Assembly: GCA_032718475.1 (NCBI GenBank)
Contig: JAUCBJ010000207.1
Location: forward strand, 1 to 42,872
Length of the DNA: 42,872 nt
Source of the DNA: Nemertoderma westbladi
Lineage: Eukaryota; Xenacoelomorpha; Nemertodermatida; Nemertodermatidae
Direction: 5' to 3'
The position numbers and the translations under genes were made by a program. Positions 9,958-18,544 of the stretch are shown here, piece after piece; position 1 is the stretch's first letter; each line of letters begins with the position of its first letter. Under the pieces are notes generated by a model. That model saw only the letters and a program-made list of their open reading frames with translations. It was not told the DNA's origin and searched no databases.

Positions 9958-12743
9958 CCCCCCCCCCCCCCCCCCTTACAGAGTTCCTCTATTACCGACT
10001 TGGCCATACTCACTGTACCTCCGTAAATTGAAGTCAAGCGTTCGTAAGCTAATTCAAAGGCGTCTGGTACACCGACAAAAGTCTCTGCTAGACGTTTTGG
10101 TTCTCCCGTCAGTGTTTGAAGCAGATAATTGAACTTTTCCCTCGATGTAAAAGCGCATGCTGCAATTTGAGATTCGATATAATCCACAAACGTATGCCAA
10201 TACTTGGAGTTACAGGAGAACTTTGGTGGTTGCTGCACTGGTAGTCCTTGCCTGGCTGCGAATTTAGCTATCTCCTCAGCGACATTCAAAGTTTCGCGTC
10301 CTTGAGTGGCAATCAAGTTAATATTCTCCCGTCTTGGCGCTTTCCTTTGGTACAAAGTATTTCTTGAAGGTATCGCCCTTTGCGGATCCTTCGGGTTTCT
10401 AATGTGTTCGAATTCTGTATTTCTCGAACTGTCGGTTTGAGTTTCCTCTAAGTGTTCCTCGATCTGGGCTAACTTGTTGACAACTGGTCGCATTAGGTCG
10501 GCGAATTGTTGCGTACTAATCGCGTCCGTTGGTTGTAACGCTTTCTGTGTTGGTGTATTTTGTGGAGGATCATTCATAAAGGAATTATCTGAACGCTCAC
10601 ATTTGCATTCATCGGCTGCTCCTGTTCTAAACACCTCGCGTTCGGGATAATCCGATTCGCTTGAAGTACTACTATCGCCTGGATACGGTGGCCGACGTGC
10701 TCGCGTCCGTTGTGTCGTCCGAATTCTAACATTCCGTTTTGAAACATCGTCTACTGGTCTCCATCGTTCGGTAGGCTCACAAGTCTTCCTCGAAGTCGTA
10801 GATTGCGATGTAAACTGATTAAGCAGTCGCGTTTCTACTGGTCTCCATCGTTCGGTAGGCTCACAAGTCTTCCTCGAAGTCGTAGATTGCGATGTAAACT
10901 GAAAGTGTGGTCGCGTAATGGCGTTTGAGTCTAAAGTTCTCGTAGGTCTAAACACGGTTGGGTTTGCGTTGTGCGTGACCGGTTTTGGTGTCGAAGGTTG
11001 ACTCACCTGTTTAGTCGTCAGTAATGCAGGCCCTGCCAATAAACTACTACGATCTGTAATCAGCGGGTTACTTACCTTGACTTTCGGAATAGGCGATGAC
11101 GTTGCTCTTGGCGGTATAAACTTGTCCGGAATAACAAACCTGTGTTCCGTCGCATCGTGTATAGGAGATATACTGCTACTACCCGCAATCGAAACAGGTC
11201 CTTTATTCGTAATTGGTGCAAACATTGGAGTTACTTGAGGATATCGTTGACATAAGTCTTTAACCAATTCCCGTTCTCGCTCGGGTGCTCCTACGCTTCC
11301 TTCCTTTATTCGTTCCTGAATTTGACGATGCCTTACCTCTATCCGGTCTAGATCGTGTCCGTCTCGAGATCTCATCGATCGATCGCGGGCTTGAAGATCT
11401 AGATCTTCCTTGGCGTTGGCTAATTCTCTCGCCTTCTTTTCGAGTTCGAAGTGAAGTTTAACTTCCTTCTCACGTTGTTCCGTCTGTTGTTGTTGCGCCT
11501 CGAACTCCACTAGTCGTATAGCTGATTGAGCCTTTATCTGTCGTTTTTTCAACTCGGCTCTCGCTTCCAAAACTCGCTTTTGTTCTTCCAACTCTGCTGC
11601 TCGTCGCTCCAACTCAACTGTTTCTGCTTGTCGTTCCAACTCAGCTGTTGCTGCTTGTCGCGCTAACTCAGCTGCTGCCGCTTGTTGTTCCAACTCAGCT
11701 GTTGCTGCTCGTTGCGCTAACTCTGCTGCTGCTGTTCGCTGTGCTATTTCTAGCTCTAACCTTTCCATCTCAGCTGCTTCTAGTTCGGCTGCTTCTTGCA
11801 GATGAGAGATTCTCGCAACATTTGCGACGCGTAGTTTCTCTTCCTCTACAGCCGCTTGTACCGTCAATAATTGAGTTTGTTCCTCAATTTCTCGTTGTTG
11901 TCTGTAGAACTGTTGTTGCTGTCGAGAAATTTCTGACGTTACCATAATCACCTCGCCAATTTCGCTGCGAATACTCAATAATGATTGATCCAGTATTCCC
12001 AGTGCCAGTTCGATTTGTACGGGTGAAGTTTCCCTCGTAGCCTCCGGCACGGTTTCCAAATCTCCGACGTCTTCGCCGCACATACGTAAGTGATCCATCA
12101 GGTATTTCAATTATCCATCCAGTATGTACAGTTCTTGTTCTTCCTCGGGTAGCAATAATTCGTCGGAAACTGACTCACCTAACAACTGGTCCGCTTGTTC
12201 CTGTTGTATCAGTCTAACGGCCGTCTTAAACTGAATTAGTTTCTCCCTAGCGATCATTAATTTCTCGAGGATCTTAAACTGTGTGTCCATATCCTGTCTT
12301 TGTCTAGCTAGGTCTTGTAGAATGATTAAGTTATTTACGGACTTATGTACTTTACTCTGTACTCTAACCTGTAAGGTGTAAAACTCGAACCGGGACATCA
12401 GAGCGGTCAACTCGTTTAATATGCGTTGGCCTTCTCCAATACTCCTGGTGATATGCGCCATGTATCCTCCGACGCTTCTAACTACGCTCTCTTGGCTTCC
12501 TACTGAACTTACCATGTCCGTTTCCCTGTATCTAGGTTGCGGAACCGTTAGAAAATCCTCAGTCCTGCCGTCGCCTCGGACTACGGCATCCGGTACTCCC
12601 GTTGGATGTACTGGTGACGCACACGGTGTAGGTTCGTTAGGCTCGCGAGTCTTCCCTCGTGGTTCTTCCGCTACTGACTTATCCGCGTCACATGAGTCAT
12701 AGTCGGTATGTGTATTCTTCGTATAGTCCTGTTTGTCACTCAT
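9939..12743 (-). pseudogene. BEL/Pao element 2: Gag with in-frame TAA
   Basis: Minus strand. An ATG at 12743 opens a 210-codon frame ending at a TAA at 12111-12113. The same frame then runs on for 723 codons to 9939. The first part is hydrophilic, with helical segments near its end. The second has a long Glu/Gln/Ala coiled coil (about 11900-11350, with AELERQA-type repeats), a disordered part containing an 84-bp duplication, and the Gag core near 10250-9980 (PPKFSCNSKYWHTF, EKFNYLLQTLTGEPKRLAE, YERLTSIYGG), typical of DUF1759. The frame ends in glycines from the G-run at 9958-9975. One stop codon in one continuous frame looks like a single nonsense change. Programmed readthrough is possible but unsupported. 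Confidence 0.75.
10750..10902 (-). repeat. 84-bp tandem duplication in element 2 Gag
   Basis: A 69-base block containing TCTACTGGTCTCCATCG starts at 10750 and again at 10834, with period 84 bp (28 codons). The copies appear nearly identical, so the duplication is recent or maintained. Each copy carries one instance of the recurring GGAAGACTTG motif. Confidence 0.9.
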
Positions 12744-12835
12744 TTCAGTAGTTATAAGTCAAGTAAAAGTGAGTGTCAAAGTATCAAACTTACCGTATTT
12801 ATATCAAAACGGTACTAATTACAATTCAAACATAT

Positions 12836-12965
12836 AAAATTAGCCTACCGGCCGATTTTATAGCAAATGGATAAAATTAGCCTAGCGGCCAATTTTACAG
12901 CAAATAAATGTCATGGAATAAGTATATAATAAAATTAGCCTATCGGCCAATTTTATAACAAATAA
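12836..12965. repeat. Three palindromic leader repeats
   Basis: Three copies of a unit like AAAATTAGCCTAGCGGCC followed by AATTTTA, at about 12836, 12873 and 12931. Each unit is nearly its own reverse complement (AAAATT, GCC, a TAGC centre, GGC, AATTTT) and each is followed by an AGCAAAT- or AACAAAT-like tail. They lie between the element 2 Gag start and its presumed promoter. Confidence 0.8.
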
Positions 12966-13817
12966 ATCGGATAACGATATACGTTATCAAAATGTAAATC
13001 AAACACAAATAATACGGACTAATTCAGCAATAAACAAAGAAATCGTACAGAATGCATAAATACTTGAGACAGTGGAACCCACAATAATTTTAACTAATAC
13101 AGTAATGCCTAACTGATTAATGTAACTTTTCGAACTTACCCCTCCAAAATTCTCCAGAAAAACAGATTCCCAGATACAAACCGGACGTGAACCTTTCCGT
13201 TTCCAGCGTTGCGGACGAAGTGCGATTTTCCCCAACCAAAATTGTTGAGTTATCAATCTCCCAAACTTGCTAAACACGGTCTTGCTCTCATTACAGTCTA
13301 GAAATGAGCTCTGAATCCTGAAAAACAAAAGAGTTTGGTTTTACTTTTACGAAAAATTTTGTACCGGTACAATATGGTATTTAAACCCTTTTGAAACACC
13401 GGTATTCAATTCCAAATATTTTACACACGGTTCAAATCAAAATTTTATTCAAAAAATTAGCACTGAGCTAATCAAATACAAAATTTTACCTCAAAATACA
13501 AAATTTTCAAATAATTTTAGTCCTACTGAACTATAGTTCAGTAAAACACATTCCTACTATTTGAAGAGACAGTAACAAAGTATCCTGCAATATCCTACTG
13601 TAAAGTCTGTGAATCAAAGCATAATCCAACCTTCTCACCAAAACAGTAAACTCTAAGTAAGCAAATCTATTGCAGTATCGGTCTCTTATAACCGGTGATG
13701 CAGAAGACAGTCTACGAACGGACAAACTTCGATAAAACAAAATCCCGCGCAGCGAATCCTAAAATCGTGCTGACTCACTGACGGACTAAAAGCGCTCGTA
13801 TACTTTGCCGCGGTGTG

Positions 13818-13825
13818 ATTTATAT
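13818..13825 (-). promoter_or_regulatory. Candidate TATA box of element 2
   Basis: On the minus strand CCATATAAATCACACC has a good TATA match. It lies ~1.1 kb upstream of Gag with a GC-rich segment after it. An initiator is not obvious; this is inferred from position and sequence only. Confidence 0.3.
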
Positions 13826-13948
13826 GGGGTGGGTGAGGGTTGCTAGCTAAATGTCTAACTAGCGGGCAAAGTGCAGTACGGACAAAAATTATTTTATATA
13901 TTTCGAGGTGTAAATAATTCCTAACGCGTGTGTGTCTTGATTCTAACA

Positions 13949-15214
13949 GTCGAAATCAGTTTTAGATCCTTCACATATATAATTACTGGGTACGGTGAAC
14001 ATTTTACAAATATTCTAATTTTGTAGTTTGTAGGTCCAATACTCACAAATGATAAGGCTCCTTCCCCTTTTGTGTATTTCCAGGACTCAAATTCAGGCAT
14101 AAGGTTAATACTACGCCCGGAATTCGGCAATTTAATTTACCAGGTCCCTAATACTAAGAAGAAATGTGTTAGTTTATTACAGTAGGCGTACAGTTACGAA
14201 TATCTAGCCTGGCTTTCTATCTAGAATTTTGGTTGCCTAGGTGGGCACGGCAACTCCTTATCAGAATGTCAGCGGGGACACGGTAGATGTTAGTATCCCT
14301 AATAGCCTTAATTTATATGTGCGCCTAGCAATAAACTGCCCTACCGCCTGAACGGTACAATCTTAATTCAGGTAAAAGCACAGCAACCTTTCCAAGCCTA
14401 CAAACTCCAATGCAAACAATGGACACCGTTGTACTACAAACGAGCCACCGACGCACCTATACCTAGCAAATGAGTTAGGCGTACAGTTTACTGCACCCTA
14501 CCAATGTGTATGCCTTGTACTGGTGTGCCTGTGTCCTATCTGTGTACTAGTATCTCTCTGCCTACCCTCCCGTAGGAATGTGAAGGTCTACTGCGGGTTT
14601 TTATCTGGATCAAGACAGTACAGTTCCTAAATTTAATTTTTGGCGCACAGCGTGTCACTACCTCTACCTTTGATCTCAGGTCTTACGCTTAGGTAGCAAG
14701 GCATCAAACGCTGTCTAACCTTTCAGGCGATGGGCGAATAACTAAGAATAGATATTGTGGGTGGTCTCCTTCCTACATTCCGCCGATGTTCCCGTTTATT
14801 GTCTAGCTGTCTAGCTTGCCATCTGTCCCTCAGTTGGGTTCACCGTGGTGAAGCATGATAAAACAGATGTAACAAATACTTCTAACTTTATTACAAAATA
14901 AACGATAACTAATAAAGATAACTAATGATACTAAGTATACAAGAAGTGAATCTAAGTAGGAATGAGAATAACTAATGAACAAATCGCACCTTTTATAGCA
15001 AATTAGTGCTGCTAACAATCGAGATAAATCTAGATTGTTCTATGAGTTCTATTAGGTTTTTAAAGATAATCATTGGTCCAGCAAACGTGTATCTTGCACG
15101 ACATTGGTTACTATCAAATAACTGCAATCACATTGGTTAATCTACCTTAAGCAGATACAATTAAATCGTAGCGGTCAATTCAAATGAGTTGAAATTTAGC
15201 ACAAAAAATAATTC
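13949..15214. other. Anonymous DNA, no gene seen
   Basis: No open frame with recognisable protein features, RNA gene or strong repeat. A short phrase AGGCGTACAGTT occurs at about 14186 and 14476. Composition is moderately AT-rich. Confidence 0.5.
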
Positions 15215-15286
15215 GCACCTGCTAGGATTTGAACTCGATACCTACTAAACGATTTTCTAACGCATAACCGACTGAGCTAGGCTTGG
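15215..15286 (-). pseudogene. tRNA-like sequence (tRNA pseudogene or SINE head)
   Basis: The minus strand shows a good A box (TAGCTCAGTCGGTTATGCG) and, at the right distance, a B-box-like GAGTTCAAATCC. These are the two internal RNA polymerase III promoter blocks of a tRNA. The acceptor ends do not pair and the T-stem is largely mismatched, so it cannot be a working tRNA. A degenerate tRNA or the head of a tRNA-derived SINE fits best. No SINE tail or target duplication was recognised. Confidence 0.5.
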
Positions 15287-15518
15287 GGTGAAACAGACTG
15301 CTGGGAGGGGGGAAAAAAAATAAGAAAACCAGCAGGAAAACAAGGAAAAACAGAAAGGGGAAAAGAGGGAAAAGGGAAGAAAAAAAGAAAAAAATGTGAA
15401 AACATTAGACATATTGCTTAAATGATTTATTTTATAAGTAGATAAAAAAAGTATGGTTTTCATTTTTAAATAGGACATTATTTTAACTACTTCCATTGAA
15501 ACCCCAGTCAAAAATGTT

Positions 15519-15655
15519 CATGCGTATCGCATGTGGGTCACGCATTTAATTCGCATGCGAATCGCATGGGAAAGTGTCGGGACCTTTAGAAGCGATACGC
15601 ATGCGGATATCATGCGAAGTACCCATGCGTATCGCACGTGTCTAGCATGCGATTC
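15519..15655. repeat. CATGCG/CGCATG palindrome cluster
   Basis: Within about 135 bases there are six CATGCG and several CGCATG occurrences, including CATGCGTATCGCATG (15519) and CATGCGTATCGCACG (15624). The units are spaced irregularly, so this is not a simple microsatellite. Confidence 0.8.
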
Positions 15656-15822
15656 TCTTCAGTGTAGAATAAACCAATGGCCATATATGACCAAATAAAT
15701 TAACCCTATCTGGTCCGGTCTATTTTTCTACTCAATTGGCCCAGGGGGGGAGGGGCAGAGGGGGGTCATTTTAGACATTTGTTTATATCTTGGCTCAAAA
15801 ATTATAATTTCAATGGTTTAAA

Positions 15823-16130
15823 GGTTTTCGAGGTCGCTGTTTACGATAAAACTTGTTAAAAAAATATTCCGGCAATGCAACCATCATTTTTAGTGCCATC
15901 TGGTGCTCCAGAATGAAAAGTACAAAGTAGAAAAAATTTCAAACTGTTAGATTTTGCCTTTGGTTTGATAAGTCTAAAGCTATACTGGTTTTCAAGGTCG
16001 CTGATCATGATACAACTCGTTAAAATCATTCGTGGGAATATGAATGCAACTATGATCGTCGGTGCTTGTCTGCTCTGGGACGAAAAATACAAGTAGCATA
16101 AAATTTCAAACGACAAAAATCGAATTTGGT
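15823..16130. repeat. Diverged ~164-bp tandem pair
   Basis: Two copies start with GGTTTTCGAGGTCGCTG (15823) and GGTTTTCAAGGTCGCTG (15987). They keep aligned blocks such as ATAAAACTTGTTAAAA versus ATACAACTCGTTAAAA and AAAATTTCAAAC. The same opening phrase appears at 27282 inside MITE A. Just upstream (15743-15768) is a G-rich stretch. Confidence 0.6.
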
Positions 16131-16399
16131 CGGATAATATGATATTGAGTGGCATATATGTGATCTACAGTAGCATCCTAAAAAACACCTTATGTCATAA
16201 AATCAGGTTGATATTTGGTAATGATTTTGGAATATCAAATTTGTGCTACTTGTATTTTTCGTGCTGCACATTGACACATATCCAAAAATGCCGTAATTAA
16301 CAAGGTACGATATTTTTTAGTGTCATATTCGTGATTATGGATCAGCATCTCGAAAAACTCAAGGTGAAAATCAATTTGATTTCGTGGTGATATTTAATT

Positions 16400-17190
16400 A
16401 TCATATTTCATTATCATAATTGAAAGACATCTGTCGGACAATGTCAGAGAAAGTGAGTGGCAAACACTGTCGGACAATATAACACAGGTGGTTCGAGTAA
16501 ATTACGGCGAATAAAGATACACAAAAACAAAGAAAGAAAAGATACAAGAAACGTTAAAGATATATTCTTTGATGTAATAACTTCAACGATAAACTATTAC
16601 TACATAATGTAATTTTTCTAGAATAAAAAAAACATTTCCAGTAAACAGAAAACATTGCCGATAAAGTTTTTACATTTATTAAAAATTCAATTTCATTGAT
16701 AAAAATAATGAATCTATAAACAATGCAGGAGTGGGAAATAATCTGCGCTATAATAACTTTTAAGAAACGAGAATAAAGACACAGATATAAAAAAGAACAA
16801 TAATACCTCGTAATGGACATTGTAAGAACGTAGGCCATATTTTTTATAATTTATTTACTCCAACATTAATAAGCGCCAAATTCATAACATGGAAACGTAG
16901 ACATAACCGCCTCAGCCATTAAGCAATGGAATGTCAGTGATTTAGAATCCCATCCCTCGGTGCCAGCGCCCCCACATAGCGCCGCCAACCCATCCATCCA
17001 TTGGTTGAGATCGGTATCGTCCTTAGCAACGAACAACCACTCAGGGCCGCCTTTTTAACATTTAAAGTTTATTTAACATATTAACAATCTTAATGATATT
17101 ATTTCATACAATAAGCAGGACAAAATAATCTCCACTCCAGTTAAAGTTTAACGGTATATACTATATATCCATCCATCTTACTCATCGCTG
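16400..17190. other. AT-rich DNA, no gene seen
   Basis: No supported gene. CTGTCGGACAAT occurs twice at about 16430-16480. A minus-strand AATAAA near 17070 lies about 125 bases after the stop of the small ORF at 17197-17481. Confidence 0.4.
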
Positions 17191-17196
17191 TCGCTA

Positions 17197-17481
17197 TCAA
17201 GTATTATTAGTTGCATGGCCAATGGAATTTGGTCCTGGAAATGGCAGAGGTAAAGATAACGTTGATTTACCACGTCTGGGTTGATGGTTCTCTTCACACC
17301 ATGACAGCAAGGGTGGACCAATCAACTGATAGCTCCTGAAATGAGGTCGTCGATTACTCCGGATATCCTGGGTTTGAATTTCCTTCCGGAGTTGTTTTAA
17401 TGAATAACCATTAGCTTTCATGTCCCGACATAATAATTTAGTAAGGAAATTTTGTAAGGAATGTATAGAAGTTATTGTCAA
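17197..17481 (-). CDS. Uncertain small ORF or terminal exon
   Basis: A 94-codon minus-strand frame of balanced composition, containing SLKQLRKEIQ and a Pro-rich end (LSLPLPFPGPN). There is no ATG at its start; the frame simply opens after a TGA at about 17482. The feature making it more than chance is a minus-strand AATAAA about 125 bases after the stop, as expected for a last exon. No convincing 3' splice acceptor was seen at its upstream edge. I do not recognise the protein. It may be a terminal exon, a fossil exon or an accidental frame. Confidence 0.2.
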   Translation of the reverse strand: MTITSIHSLQNFLTKLLCRDMKANGYSLKQLRKEIQTQDIRSNRRPHFRSYQLIGPPLLSWCEENHQPRRGKSTLSLPLPFPGPNSIGHATNNT

Positions 17482-17560
17482 TCATATTATTACTATGTAT
17501 TATAATTTCAGCTCTATAGTATTCACCACCACCATATTTTACTTCATATGTATTAACTTT

Positions 17561-17640
17561 GCCAATTAAATCCCGTTGAAAATTCCTAACTTCTCTCTCT
17601 GCCAATTAAATCCCGTTGAAAATTCCTAACTTCTCTCTCT
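17561..17640. repeat. Exact 40-bp tandem duplication
   Basis: The 40 bases starting GCCAATTAAATCCCGTTG at 17561 are repeated without a difference at 17601. No coding or RNA feature overlaps. Confidence 0.95.
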
Positions 17641-17649
17641 AAGTCAACC

Positions 17650-18540
17650 GCCCATGCCATATTGCTTTGTCATGCCGACAATATGCAATTGCGTGTGTAA
17701 TATCCATATCAATTGTTTAGAACATTTAGAACATCTATTTGAGATATTGCTGTTTTAATCCGTGAATAATAATCGGGTATAATAATAATCGCATAATAAT
17801 GCAGTGATAATACAGTAATACAGTAATAATAAAGAATAGGGCCAAGCCTACATCAGATGTCATGATATATGATGCCTTGGGCTGAATTTTGAATAATAGA
17901 GAAGCTATTGAACCCCTAACCCTACAGTACCGGTAGGTATATTAAACAGCCTCTGCCTTTAAACATCCTCCGCCTATTGCTATAATACTGTAATAGGCTG
18001 ATAATAGACCCCTAACAGCCTAAGGCAGGTATATCGTATAGATAGGCAGCGTCACTGAAAGTACAATTTATAGAATTTAAATTTCCCTCTACTACCAGAG
18101 AACTCAATATTCTCACTGGATTTTACACTTACCTTAGCAGCTCCCTACCACGCACCTTAACAAGCTACCACCGACCTTAGCACGCTACTACCGACCTTAG
18201 CTTTTACCACGCACCTTAGGCATTCCTACTCATGACAACATGAGCTACTGAACCACTTAAACAATGTTGTACGAATAGCTATAGTAAATGCAAATGAGGA
18301 CTTAATGTAATCTTTATAACAAATTAATTCCAACAAAATAAATTTTGAAAATCCACGGCTTTTATGAGGATATAATTCTATATGTCCCCTAACACAAGAC
18401 AACAACACAAGCAGCGGGAAGGTGACAATATCTCCCCCATCTCGTAATGCGGAACAAACAATGCTTAGTCAAGGTAAGGTGCAGGCGCCGGACCCATACG
18501 AAGCCACTTTTACCTACATCTCAAACAAACCCGCAAAGCT
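17650..18540. other. AT-rich DNA with short CTACC..ACCTTA repeats
   Basis: No gene seen. At 18130-18220 a phrase like CTACCACGCACCTTA occurs about four times in diverged form. Around 17765-17835 there are ATAATAAT-rich runs. Confidence 0.4.
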
Positions 18541-18544
18541 AAAG

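Larger units (their letters stand above)
12744..13948 (-). mobile_element. Leader / probable LTR of BEL/Pao element 2
   Basis: About 1.2 kb of non-coding DNA lies upstream of the element 2 Gag. It contains three palindromic leader repeats (12836-12965) and a GGTAAGT match to a 5' splice site on the minus strand near 13137. A TATA-like TATAAATC sits at about 13818-13825. A TGTTAG at 13948 is a possible LTR start and resembles the start of the element 1 LTR. I could not find the 3' end of an LTR or a clear primer-binding site, so the division between LTR and leader is unresolved. Confidence 0.35.

Noticed and set aside
13531-13740. Short minus-strand frame in the element 2 leader
   Set aside because: No recognisable features and no conserved context; probably chance.
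15215-15286. Functional tRNA gene
   Set aside because: Acceptor and T stems are mismatched.
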